Of a stretch of DNA of 13,682 nt, positions 1-6,849 are shown in pieces. Numbering within the stretch: position 1 is the stretch's first letter; every line of letters starts with the position of its first letter. Origin of the DNA: Anaerolineae bacterium (GTDB lineage Bacteria > Chloroflexota > Anaerolineae > Anaerolineales > Villigracilaceae); NCBI GenBank assembly GCA_003694975.1, contig RFJH01000210.1:1-13682 (forward strand), given 5' to 3'. Position numbers and translations under genes: made by a program. The notes under the pieces are model-generated. The model did no database searches. It saw nothing but the letters and a program-made list of their open reading frames with translations, and had not been told where the DNA came from.

Positions 1-488
1 AGAAATACGAACATCCGGGTGCGGCCTTCCGCTATGAAGGAGTTTTTGAATACGTTTCACATCATGGTGCCAATCCTACACACTTTATTTTGCAACGAGT
101 ATCAGAACTTGAAATTCTTGTAGAAGAAGATATTCGAGCTTACCAGGCAGAAGAATTGGTCGAGCCGGGATCAAGCGAGAGACGCTATGTGAATCACTAT
201 GAGAGAAATCCCAAAGTGCGCTCCGCTGCCATTCGTATTCATGGAACAAAATGCATGGCCTGTGGCTTTGACTTTGAGGCAGTATATGGTGAAAGGGGTA
301 AGGGATATATTGAAGTCCATCACACTGTTCCGGTAAGCTCTTTGGATGGTGAGATGCTAATTGATCCTGAGAAAGATGTGGTAGTTTTGTGTGCAAATTG
401 CCATCGCATGGTACATCGGCGTAAAGATCATGTGTTATCTTTAGCTGAGTTGAAGCATATTATTCGGCACAACTCAGGAACGGCCTAA
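1..488 (+). CDS. HNH endonuclease, 3' part of gene (5' end outside window)
   Basis: This reading frame is open from the window edge (first full codon at base 3), giving 161 residues without the true start. The C-terminal part is a zinc-supported HNH nuclease domain of the McrA type: CMAC (fragment residues 84-87) and CANC (130-133) form the two Cys pairs, HH at 106-107 in YIEVHHTVP gives the catalytic His, and N132 with H134/H138 completes the motif. Such domains nick or cut DNA, often as part of modification-dependent restriction. Residues 10-30 (FRYEGVFEYVSHHG...) resemble the end of an SRA/PUA-like DNA-reading domain, so the full protein may be a restriction enzyme; this is a guess from a short stretch. 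A TTG at base 90 could be read as a start but would cut into the conserved upstream frame. The gene is AT-rich compared with its neighbours: rows 241-300 and 361-420 each have 27 G/C of 60, against 39 of 60 in row 661-720. This suggests horizontal acquisition. Confidence 0.85.
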   Translation, partial: KYEHPGAAFRYEGVFEYVSHHGANPTHFILQRVSELEILVEEDIRAYQAEELVEPGSSERRYVNHYERNPKVRSAAIRIHGTKCMACGFDFEAVYGERGKGYIEVHHTVPVSSLDGEMLIDPEKDVVVLCANCHRMVHRRKDHVLSLAELKHIIRHNSGTA

Positions 489-551
489 CACTGACTGTGG
501 TGGACTTGCTGCGCTTCCTCGCTTGCGAGCCGTTGAGCCACGTGATAGGCG
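482..551 (+). repeat. attC-like imperfect inverted repeat overlapping the HNH stop codon
   Basis: The left end GGCCTAACAC (482-491) pairs with the right end GTGATAGGCG (542-551), apart from one internal A-A mismatch and an outer G-G mismatch. Inside, after a 5-base bulge, GTGG (497-500) pairs with CCAC (538-541), and CTCG/CGAG (518-521/526-529) forms a small apical hairpin. GCCTAAC fits the integron inverse-core consensus RYYYAAC exactly and contains the TAA stop of the HNH gene, as attC sites of cassettes often do. GATAGGC (544-550) matches the core consensus GTTRRRY at 6 of 7 positions. It could instead be a species-specific REP-like hairpin or a weak terminator. No integrase gene is visible. 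Confidence 0.45.
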
Positions 552-573
552 TTCGTATCGCTTGATATAGGTT

Positions 574-1884
574 ATGCGGAGTGATCTTATCTTTGATGTC
601 GTGTTACTTGGTGTCGCGGTACTGGTGGTGGCCGCGGTGGTTTTTAGCCGCCGTCGGCGCCGGAGGGCACAGGCCGTTGCCGGGCAAGCAAATGGTGTGC
701 CGTTGACCACGGCTATGGTGGCGGATGTCTTCTCTTTTCATCGGCGTTTGCTGGCCGCGCGCGATGCAGAGACGATAATTCACGTCGCGTTGCAAACCGT
801 TGCAGCGTATCTGCAGGCGCAAGGTTGCTCGTTTGTGCCTTTCAATGAGTGGCGACCCTCTCTCCCTGCTCTGGTGGAAGGTCGTGTTCCGGAAACCGCT
901 CTGGGTGATTGGTCGAGTCGCCTGGTCGCGCCGGAGGTGCGCCAGGCGTGTAAGTTATGTCATCGTCACCACGCGGAGGGGGAGTGTGTGTTGCTGGATG
1001 GAGCACAGGATCGGGCGACGGTCTTCTGCCTCCCGTTGCGCTTTCAGGGACGGGAAGTGGGAATGATGAATTTCTATGATGTGCAACGCGAGGTGGATGA
1101 TGACGCGCGCGCTTTCCTGGACGAGGTAACGAACTCCCTGGAACTGGCATTGGACGCCGTGCAGTTTTACCGCCAGGAACGATTTCTTCTGGAGGTTGCC
1201 GAAATCGAAAAGAGTCGGGATGACGATTTGCTCCCGGCAACCAACAACCAACCCCTTCCGACGGAGTTCCGGGCGGTGATTGAGGAGCGCGCTCGCCTGG
1301 CGCGTGAGATTCATGATGGTCTGGCGCAGACGCTGGCTTTTCTCAAACTGGAGGCCGCGCGGATGAAGGAGTATCTGGAGCGTGGACAGGAGGGCAATCT
1401 GGTGCAGACACTGGAAGGATTCTATCGCACCCTGTCCGATGCTTATCTGGATGCTCGTCAGGCAATTGATGACTTGCGGCGCGTGCCGACCTCCTGCCTG
1501 CCGGACTGGCTGCATCAGGTGGCAGAAGATTTTGAAGCCCTGACCGGTATCGCCGTAGCCGTGGAAGCGGATGTGCAACGGGAGTTATCACCGGGCGTCC
1601 AGGCGCAGTTGTTGCGCATTGTTCAGGAGGCGCTGACCAATGTCCGCAAGCACGCGCATGCCCGTTCCGTTGTCCTGGCAGCCTGGGAGGCGGAAGACGC
1701 GCTGTTTCTGGAAATACGTGATGATGGCGTTGGCTTCCCTCCTCAGGTGGCCTGTGAATCTCGGTATGGTCTGCGCGGGATGCGTGAACGGGCAGAGATG
1801 ATTGGCGCAGACTTCCAGGTCATCAGTCAGGCAGGACAGGGAGCGACGGTGCACCTGCGGCTTCCTTTGGAGAGGGTTGGGTGA
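574..1884 (+). CDS. Sensor histidine kinase, NarX/LiaS type, with GAF domain
   Basis: A 436-residue membrane-anchored kinase. Residues 5-24 form one transmembrane helix followed by a run of Arg (26-31), which places the remainder in the cytoplasm. A GAF-type sensor domain spans about 48-200. The HisKA_3 dimerisation/phosphoacceptor segment carries H247 in REIHDGLAQTL. A HATPase domain follows, with N-box N356 (QEALTNVRKHA), G1 box DDGVGF (383-388) and G2 box YGLRGMRERA (398-407). In this family H247 is autophosphorylated and passes phosphate to a NarL-type regulator, here the next gene, which overlaps its stop codon. The GAF domain has C126, C129, C138 and C152 plus H130, H132 and H133, a possible metal or redox site that recalls the Cys clusters of NarX/NreB. 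ATG 574 has only a poorly spaced AGG before it, but the hydrophobic helix begins right after this start, which supports it. The stimulus is unknown. Confidence 0.9.
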   Translation: MRSDLIFDVVLLGVAVLVVAAVVFSRRRRRRAQAVAGQANGVPLTTAMVADVFSFHRRLLAARDAETIIHVALQTVAAYLQAQGCSFVPFNEWRPSLPALVEGRVPETALGDWSSRLVAPEVRQACKLCHRHHAEGECVLLDGAQDRATVFCLPLRFQGREVGMMNFYDVQREVDDDARAFLDEVTNSLELALDAVQFYRQERFLLEVAEIEKSRDDDLLPATNNQPLPTEFRAVIEERARLAREIHDGLAQTLAFLKLEAARMKEYLERGQEGNLVQTLEGFYRTLSDAYLDARQAIDDLRRVPTSCLPDWLHQVAEDFEALTGIAVAVEADVQRELSPGVQAQLLRIVQEALTNVRKHAHARSVVLAAWEAEDALFLEIRDDGVGFPPQVACESRYGLRGMRERAEMIGADFQVISQAGQGATVHLRLPLERVG

Positions 1885-2522
1885 TGAGCGGCTTGATTCG
1901 CCTGCTGGTTGTGGATGACCACGCCCTGTTCCGGCGAGGGTTGGTCGGTCTGCTTTCTGAGATGCCGGAGTTCGAGGTGGTTGGAGAGGCGGATAACGGC
2001 CTGGATGCCGTGAAGGTGGCAATGGAAGTCAGACCGGATGTCATCCTGCTGGATGTCAATATGGCGGGAATGAGCGGCATCGAGACCCTGGAGGCCCCCC
2101 GTAGAGCGCATGTCACAGCCCACGTGCTGGTTCTGACCATTTCCCAGCAGGAGGATGACCTGGTCGCGGCGATTGTTGCGGGGGCAGATGGCTATCTGTT
2201 GAAAAACGCCGAGCCGGCGATGTTGCGCGAGACGATTCGGCGCGTGGCGGCAGGCGAGGCAGTTTTGTCACCTGAGATGACGGACAAGGTCTTTCAGGCG
2301 TTGCGGCGTGTACCGGGTACGCGTTCGGCAGGCATGTTGAGCAGCCGCGAGATGGAAGTTTTGCGCTGCCTGGCGCGTGGCATGACCACTGCTCAGGTTG
2401 CGGAGGAGTTGTTCATCTCTGAAAACACGGTCAAGACCCACGTGCGGCACATCCTGGAGAAACTGGATGTTAACAATCGCGCCCAGGCTGTGGCGAAAGC
2501 CTCACAGATGGGATTGCTATAG
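1884..2522 (+). CDS. NarL/LuxR-family response regulator
   Basis: A two-domain DNA-binding regulator of about 212 residues and the partner of the preceding kinase. The receiver domain has the acidic pair DD in LVVDDHALFRRG, the phospho-acceptor Asp in VILLDVNM (residue 57 counted from ATG 1884), the switch Thr in VLVLTIS and the conserved Lys in GYLLKNA. The C-terminal LuxR/GerE helix-turn-helix starts with LSSREMEVLRCLARG and has the recognition region ISENTVKTHVRHILEKL. The kinase stop TGA (1882-1884) overlaps this ATG (TGATG), indicating translational coupling; GGAGAGG at 1869-1875 is well placed for it. A GTG at 1881 is an alternative start adding one Met. The usual Pro after the acceptor loop (MPG) is Ala here (MAG). 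Target genes are not shown by the sequence; the oxidase operon immediately downstream is an obvious candidate, as an inference. Confidence 0.92.
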   Translation: MSGLIRLLVVDDHALFRRGLVGLLSEMPEFEVVGEADNGLDAVKVAMEVRPDVILLDVNMAGMSGIETLEAPRRAHVTAHVLVLTISQQEDDLVAAIVAGADGYLLKNAEPAMLRETIRRVAAGEAVLSPEMTDKVFQALRRVPGTRSAGMLSSREMEVLRCLARGMTTAQVAEELFISENTVKTHVRHILEKLDVNNRAQAVAKASQMGLL

Positions 2523-2546
2523 GGAGAAGAGGAAATTTTGTTCCCG

Positions 2547-2576
2547 CGGGCGGGTGATAACGAAATCACCCGCCCG
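2547..2576 (+). terminator. Intrinsic terminator of the kinase/regulator pair
   Basis: A perfect 12-bp stem, CGGGCGGGTGAT (2547-2558) with ATCACCCGCCCG (2565-2576), closes a 6-base loop (AACGAA). It is followed by TTGCATTTT. It lies 24 bases after the regulator stop codon, so the two-component pair should be a separate transcript from the oxidase genes that follow. Confidence 0.85.
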
Positions 2577-2622
2577 TTGCATTTTAAATCCCCCCCTATG
2601 CGCTCACAAAGTACGAGACGAA

Positions 2623-2648
2623 TTGGAGTGTTTTTGGTACATTATAAG
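2623..2648 (+). promoter_or_regulatory. Possible promoter for the pseudo-receiver/oxidase operon
   Basis: TTGGAG (2623-2628) and TATAAG (2643-2648) resemble -35 and -10 boxes, although the 14-base spacer is short. The TATAAG ends 2 bases before the ATG at 2651 and no Shine-Dalgarno precedes that ATG. If the box is real, transcription would begin at or just inside the first codons, giving a leaderless or nearly leaderless message. It is the only promoter-like sequence between the terminator and the gene, hence the call, but support is weak. Confidence 0.3.
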
Positions 2649-2650
2649 CA

Positions 2651-3034
2651 ATGATGAATGTGGAATCTGGTTCGCCGCGCCGTGTGTTGATTGCCTCTGC
2701 CAACCCACTCTTTCGTGAGGGTTTGCGCAAGAGGTACGCCGCGCGCTGGGGGGAGAAGGCCGAGATTGTGGGGCTCCCATCTACGATCGAGGAGACATTG
2801 CATGCGTTGGAGGAATTGCATCCTGACCTGGTCATTGTGGATTACGATGACGAGACGATCAATCGTGAGGAATTTTTGAATCGCTTCGTGACCAGCGAAT
2901 CCCCCATGCAGGTAGTGCTGGTCTCTTTGCAGACCCCGGAACTCGTCATGATTTATGACCGGCGTCGCCTGACACCTGCTCAGGCCGATGAGTGGCTGGC
3001 GAGTCTCTGGGATGCTGCGGACGAGGAACCATGA
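2651..3034 (+). CDS. Degenerate stand-alone receiver (pseudo-receiver) protein
   Basis: A 127-residue soluble protein with the outline of a response-regulator receiver and no output domain. RVLIASANPLF (11-21) aligns with the usual RVLIVDDHPLF, so the Mg-binding acidic pair has become S16-A17. HPDLVIVDYDD (57-67) keeps the acceptor-like Asp at 64, VVLVSL puts Ser (S92) in the switch Thr position, and the conserved Lys has no clear counterpart. Without the acid pair it is unlikely to be phosphorylated in the ordinary way, and may act as a protein-binding module. It is 31 bases upstream of coxB on the same strand and after a terminator, so it is probably the first gene of the oxidase operon. 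Its role (regulation or assembly) cannot be read from the sequence. ATG 2651 or 2654 may be the start; no Shine-Dalgarno is present. Confidence 0.7.
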   Translation: MMNVESGSPRRVLIASANPLFREGLRKRYAARWGEKAEIVGLPSTIEETLHALEELHPDLVIVDYDDETINREEFLNRFVTSESPMQVVLVSLQTPELVMIYDRRRLTPAQADEWLASLWDAADEEP

Positions 3035-3053
3035 TGTCCCAACTTTTTGCGAG

Positions 3054-3058
3054 AGGAG
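3054..3058 (+). promoter_or_regulatory. Ribosome binding site fixing the coxB start
   Basis: AGGAG sits 7 bases before ATG 3066. It decides against the longer in-frame start near 2988, which would lie inside the preceding gene. Confidence 0.8.
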
Positions 3059-3065
3059 TGTTCGT

Positions 3066-4070
3066 ATGCGACACGTTGTGATTGTAGCCCTTTTCGTGCT
3101 GACGATGACGTTTCTGGTCTATACCGGCCTGAATGCCCTAAACCCGCTCCCGACGCAGGCAGCAACCCAGGCTGTGGTCGTTGACCGCATGTTTCATCTG
3201 GAATTCATCGCTATCGCTTTCCTGTTCTCGTTGATCACTGTGCCGCTGGTCTATAGCCTGATTGTCTTTCGGCGCAGGCCGGGGGATACAGGCGTCGGCA
3301 GGCATATCGAAGGCAACATCAAATTGGAGTTGCTGTGGACGATCATTCCCCTGATTACCGTGATCGCCTTCTCTTACATGGGCGCGCAGGCGTTGGGCGA
3401 TACGTTACGCGTTGACCCCCAGGCCCTCCAGGTCAAGGTGACCGGCTTTCAGTGGGCATGGCGGTTTGAGTACCCCGATTACGGGATTACCTCTAACGCC
3501 CTCTATTTACCGGTGAATCGGCAGGTATTGCTACGCCTGGAATCGCCGGATGTGATCCATTCCTTCTGGGTGCCTGAGTTCCGCGTCAAACAGGACGTTG
3601 TGCCCGGCCGTGAGACTCAATTGCGTATCACGCCGACGACGATCGGCGAATATACAGTGCGCTGTGCGGAACTGTGCGGTGTCTCGCACGCCTATATGCG
3701 CAGCCCGGTAGTGGTGGTCTCCCAGGAGGATTTCGATGCGTGGGTGGCGGAGAAGCAGGAGGAGAGCACCGAAGCGACCGGTCCCGATGCCGGGCGCGGT
3801 CAGAAACTTTATGAGACGTTAGGGTGCAAGGCCTGCCACTCTGTGGATGGATCGGAAGGGGTCGGCCCAACGTGGAAAGGGTTGTTCGGCTCCGAGGTTG
3901 AGTTGGACGATGGCTCGGTTGTCGTTGCGGACGAGGCTTTCCTCGCCGAGTCCATTCGCGAGCCGGGTGCGGCCATCGTCGCCGGCTTCGCCGAGGGCAC
4001 GATGCCGTCCTATGCTCTGGAAGAATCTCAAATTGCGGATTTGATCGCGTTCATCGAGTCGTTGAAATGA
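3066..4070 (+). CDS. coxB: Cytochrome c oxidase subunit II fused to cytochrome c (caa3 type)
   Basis: A 334-residue subunit that takes electrons at the outer face and passes them to CoxA. Helices lie at about 3-21 (signal or anchor), 45-69 and 88-110. The periplasmic cupredoxin domain has the aromatic electron-entry patch FQWAWRFEY (128-136) and a complete binuclear CuA site: H165 (IHSFWVPEF), C200, E202, C204 and H208 in CAELCGVSH, and M211. After a Glu-rich linker a cytochrome c domain follows, with heme motif CKACH (254-258) and probable axial Met M313 (GTMPSY). The fused cytochrome means the enzyme can accept electrons from a bc1/alternative complex III or small donors directly, as known for caa3 oxidases. 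The start at 3066 is chosen from the Shine-Dalgarno and from the position of the first helix. The stop is 66 bases before the coxA start. Confidence 0.96.
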   Translation: MRHVVIVALFVLTMTFLVYTGLNALNPLPTQAATQAVVVDRMFHLEFIAIAFLFSLITVPLVYSLIVFRRRPGDTGVGRHIEGNIKLELLWTIIPLITVIAFSYMGAQALGDTLRVDPQALQVKVTGFQWAWRFEYPDYGITSNALYLPVNRQVLLRLESPDVIHSFWVPEFRVKQDVVPGRETQLRITPTTIGEYTVRCAELCGVSHAYMRSPVVVVSQEDFDAWVAEKQEESTEATGPDAGRGQKLYETLGCKACHSVDGSEGVGPTWKGLFGSEVELDDGSVVVADEAFLAESIREPGAAIVAGFAEGTMPSYALEESQIADLIAFIESLK

Positions 4071-4125
4071 ACGAACCGGCGGGTGGCATTGTCATTTATT
4101 ACCCTGCCGTCGCGTAACTCACTTG

Positions 4126-4131
4126 AGGAGG
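4126..4131 (+). promoter_or_regulatory. Ribosome binding site fixing the coxA start
   Basis: AGGAGG ends 5 bases before ATG 4137. It rules out the in-frame GTG at 4083, which has no such site and would add 18 residues unlike an oxidase N-terminus. Confidence 0.85.
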
Positions 4132-4136
4132 AACAC

Positions 4137-5981
4137 ATGAAGAAAATCTTGTCCATTGGTCTGGTGCGAGGGCTGGTGTTCCAGATGATTGGCACGTTGA
4201 TCGGCGCATTACTGGTGACCGCCGTACGCGCTGCCATGGGACTTTCCGCGTTTTCCGCTCGCACGTTCGGTTTCACCGAGCCGGCATGGGTTTTCGGCGG
4301 TTTCGTCGGCGTGCTGGCGTTCGTCTACGGGACGCGTGTGCTGGATGACTGGATTGCCTGGGCCCGAGGGGAGGATACCCCGGAGCACCGCGAGGATGAA
4401 CCCGGGTGGCGAAAGTATTTCAGCCCCTCGCTGGATCATAAGGTAATTGGCATTCAATACACCGTGACCTCCTTGCTGTTGCTCAGCGTGGGCGGTTTGT
4501 TTGCCTTGATCTTTCGCACCGAGTTGGCGGCCTCCGGGTTGCAATTCCTCTCCCTAAAGATGTACAACACCCTGATGAGCCTGCACGGCATCATCATGAT
4601 TGTTTCGATACTGCTGGGCATTGCTGGGGTGATGAACTATCTCGTTCCTTTGATGATCGGTGCGCCCGATATGGCCTTCCCTCGCCTGAATGCCTTTTCG
4701 TTTTGGGTCGCACCCCCGGCAGCCGTGCTCCTGCTGAGTAGCCTGGCGCTGGGTGGCTTCGATACCGGCTGGACCGGATATCCGCCGCTCTCCGCGCGCG
4801 CTCCTCTGGGAATGCAAATGTTCTTCTTGGGCGTCTGGGTGGCCGGCTGGTCGTCTATCCTGGGCGCACTGAATCTGATTGCCACCGTGCTGCGGATGCG
4901 CGCCAAAGGGATGACTGCCTTCCGTATGCCGATCTTTGTCTGGGCGGCAGTGGCGACCTCGCTCATTGCCCTGACCGCAACCCAGTTGATTGGCTTGTCG
5001 TTCCAGTTGGTCATGTTCCAGCGCTTGTTCGGGATGGGCTTCTTTGACCCGGCGAAAGGCGGCAACCCGATTCTGTTCCAGCACCTGTTCTGGTTCTACT
5101 CGCATCCGGCGGTGTACGTCTTCGTGTTGCCCGGCCTGGGACTGATCAGCGAACTCCTGCCGGTCTTCGTCCGCAAGCCGCTCTTTGGCTATCGTTGGGT
5201 GGCGATGTCTTCGCTGGGTATCGCCCTGGTGGGCTTCCTGGTCTGGGCGCACCACATGTTTACTTCGGGGATGAATGAGTATCTGCGTGTGCCGTTCATG
5301 TACAGCACGCTTCTCGTGGCTGTCCCGACCGGCGTTAAGTTCTTCTCCTGGGTGGCGACGCTATGGGAGGGCAAGATTGAATTGCCGACGCCGATGCTTT
5401 TTACCCTGGGTGCGATTGTGGCCTTCCTGATGGGTGGTTTGAGCGGTCCCCCGAACGCCATTGTAGCGACCGACCTGCACCTGCACGATACCTACTTTAT
5501 CGTCGGCCATTTCCACGATACGATGTTCGGCGGTTACATTTTCCCCTTCTTCGCGGCCATCTATTACTGGTTCCCCAAAGCAACCGGTCGCAGGTTGAAT
5601 GAGAAACTGGGGAAATGGCATTTCTGGCTGATGACACCCTCTTTCCTGGTATTGACCATGGGAATGATGCGCATCGGCCTGCTGGGGATGCGTCGCCGCA
5701 TCGCCGATTACGACCCGGCATTGGGCTTCGACCTGACGCACACCGTCTTGACCGTAGCGGCGTTCCTGATTGCCATCTCCGTGCTGATTTTCTTCTACAA
5801 CATTTACATCACTCTCCGGAAGGGTGAGGTGGTGACCGGCAATGTATGGAACTCGCGCTCCCCGGAGTGGCAGGTGCCCTCCCCGATGCCGGCGCACAAT
5901 TACGACCGACCGATAGAGGTGGTCGGTGAACCCTATGACTACAGTCTGCCCGATGCGCCGTACGTTCGGTTTGCAGAGTGA
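4137..5981 (+). CDS. coxA: Cytochrome c oxidase subunit I (A2-type heme-copper oxidase)
   Basis: The 614-residue catalytic, proton-pumping subunit that reduces O2 to water. Heme and copper ligands are complete: H150 (LMSLHGIIM) and H460 for low-spin heme, H458 for high-spin heme (VGHFHDTMFGG), and H323, H372 and H373 for CuB, with Y327 as the cross-linked Tyr in SHPAVY. The D-channel entry is kept at D178/N185 (APDMAFPRLN) and the K-channel Lys at K401 (VPTGVKFFSW). The channel Glu of A1 enzymes is replaced by the YS pair (Y321-S322 in FWFYSHPAVY), the mark of A2 oxidases such as Thermus caa3. About 100 residues, with two hydrophobic segments (8-34 and 50-66) and an acidic loop, precede the first canonical helix (about 103-126); this is longer than usual. 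Gene order coxB-coxA and the tight spacing to the next gene (18 bases) indicate one operon. Confidence 0.97.
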   Translation: MKKILSIGLVRGLVFQMIGTLIGALLVTAVRAAMGLSAFSARTFGFTEPAWVFGGFVGVLAFVYGTRVLDDWIAWARGEDTPEHREDEPGWRKYFSPSLDHKVIGIQYTVTSLLLLSVGGLFALIFRTELAASGLQFLSLKMYNTLMSLHGIIMIVSILLGIAGVMNYLVPLMIGAPDMAFPRLNAFSFWVAPPAAVLLLSSLALGGFDTGWTGYPPLSARAPLGMQMFFLGVWVAGWSSILGALNLIATVLRMRAKGMTAFRMPIFVWAAVATSLIALTATQLIGLSFQLVMFQRLFGMGFFDPAKGGNPILFQHLFWFYSHPAVYVFVLPGLGLISELLPVFVRKPLFGYRWVAMSSLGIALVGFLVWAHHMFTSGMNEYLRVPFMYSTLLVAVPTGVKFFSWVATLWEGKIELPTPMLFTLGAIVAFLMGGLSGPPNAIVATDLHLHDTYFIVGHFHDTMFGGYIFPFFAAIYYWFPKATGRRLNEKLGKWHFWLMTPSFLVLTMGMMRIGLLGMRRRIADYDPALGFDLTHTVLTVAAFLIAISVLIFFYNIYITLRKGEVVTGNVWNSRSPEWQVPSPMPAHNYDRPIEVVGEPYDYSLPDAPYVRFAE

Positions 5982-5999
5982 AGAAGGGAGAGATTTCCA

Positions 6000-6758
6000 A
6001 TGGAACATAAGGACAAACAACACGCCTTTCAACTTGGTGTAAGCATCTTTATCGTTCTGGCTTTCCTGACCGCACCCGAGTTCCTCCTGGCGGTTAACTT
6101 TCCCTCAGTTCCGCTGCTGGTGTTGATTGCCCTGGCGAAGGCTGCCTTGATAGGCTATTACTACATGCACATCTATCGCCTCAAGCAGGCGGAAGAGGGT
6201 GAAGACCGCGCTTCCTACGCTTACAAAACGGGCACGGCTCGCCTGGGGTTGTGGCTTTTCCTGCTCTCGGATTCGTTCGTCTTCGGCGGTTTGCTGGTGA
6301 CGCGCTTCAGTCTGCTCGCCATGAACCGACCGGAATTGAACCAGGCCCTGGGGCTTGCCGTGACCTCCGTGCTGCTCATTTCCTCGTTTTTCATGAACCG
6401 CGCCGAAACGGCCATGCAACACGGTGACCGCAAGAACTTTCTGAGCGGCACACTGGTCACCATCGTGCTGGGCGTGGCTTTCCTGCTCGGCGTGGTGGGC
6501 GTGGAATGGCGCACGGCTCCCTTCGGGCCGGGCGATGGCGCTCAGGGAGCGGTCTTCTACATGATGACCGGCATGCACGCTTTCCATGTGCTGACCGGCG
6601 TGCTTTTCCTTCTGGTTATCTTCCGCAACGGTTTGCGTAACCGTTATACGGTTGAAAAGCATTGGGCGGTGGAGGCCGCCGCCGTGTACTGGCACTTTGT
6701 GGACGTGGTGTGGGTTTTCTTTTATCCGGCGCTCTACCTCATCGGAAGTGTGTTGTAG
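6000..6758 (+). CDS. coxC: Fused cytochrome c oxidase subunits IV and III
   Basis: A 252-residue membrane protein. Residues 1-62 have two helices ending in LAKAALIGYYYMHIYRL, matching the small bacterial subunit IV (COX4_pro). After an acidic linker (about 62-75), residues 79-252 are subunit III, with LGLWLFLLSDSFVFGG (82-97), GMHAFHVLTG (191-200) and YWHFVDVVWVFFYPALYL (230-247). Subunit III stabilises the proton uptake side of CoxA; subunit IV is a small structural helix pair. The two are normally separate genes, so this is a gene fusion with IV at the N-terminus. In the second motif the common Glu of WLFLxSE is Asp91. AAGGGAG precedes ATG 6000 with workable spacing. The gene follows coxA by 18 bases and is clearly co-transcribed. 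Confidence 0.93.
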   Translation: MEHKDKQHAFQLGVSIFIVLAFLTAPEFLLAVNFPSVPLLVLIALAKAALIGYYYMHIYRLKQAEEGEDRASYAYKTGTARLGLWLFLLSDSFVFGGLLVTRFSLLAMNRPELNQALGLAVTSVLLISSFFMNRAETAMQHGDRKNFLSGTLVTIVLGVAFLLGVVGVEWRTAPFGPGDGAQGAVFYMMTGMHAFHVLTGVLFLLVIFRNGLRNRYTVEKHWAVEAAAVYWHFVDVVWVFFYPALYLIGSVL

Positions 6759-6779
6759 GCGTTGAGGTGGTGGCTTCGA

Positions 6780-6814
6780 GGGCGCGCGGTCTGGTTAGAC
6801 CCGGCTGCGCGCCC
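6780..6814 (+). terminator. Hairpin between coxC and sco (possible attenuator or processing site)
   Basis: GGGCGCGC (6780-6787) pairs with GCGCGCCC (6807-6814), and an inner GGTC/GACC (6788-6791/6798-6801) extends the stem around the loop TGGTTA. There is no T run after it, so complete termination is unlikely. It could lower expression of the assembly genes relative to the structural subunits, or protect the 3' end of the coxBAC message. Confidence 0.45.
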
Positions 6815-6849
6815 AATGGTCACCGACCGTGTGTGTGTTCGGAGGGCTT

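Noticed and set aside
949..966. CxxCH in the kinase as a c-type heme site
   Set aside because: The Arg run after the single N-terminal helix puts this domain in the cytoplasm, where c-type heme attachment does not occur; another metal or redox role is left open.
2988..3065. In-frame N-terminal extension of coxB into the preceding gene
   Set aside because: It overlaps the end of the pseudo-receiver gene, has no ribosome binding site, and ATG 3066 has an excellent one directly before the first helix.
4083..4136. GTG start for coxA 18 codons upstream
   Set aside because: AGGAGG lies inside that extension and is correctly placed for ATG 4137.
4554..5255. Minus-strand open frame (233 codons) opposite coxA
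   Set aside because: It is antisense to the conserved catalytic core of CoxA and rich in Gln/His/Arg, typical of a shadow frame.
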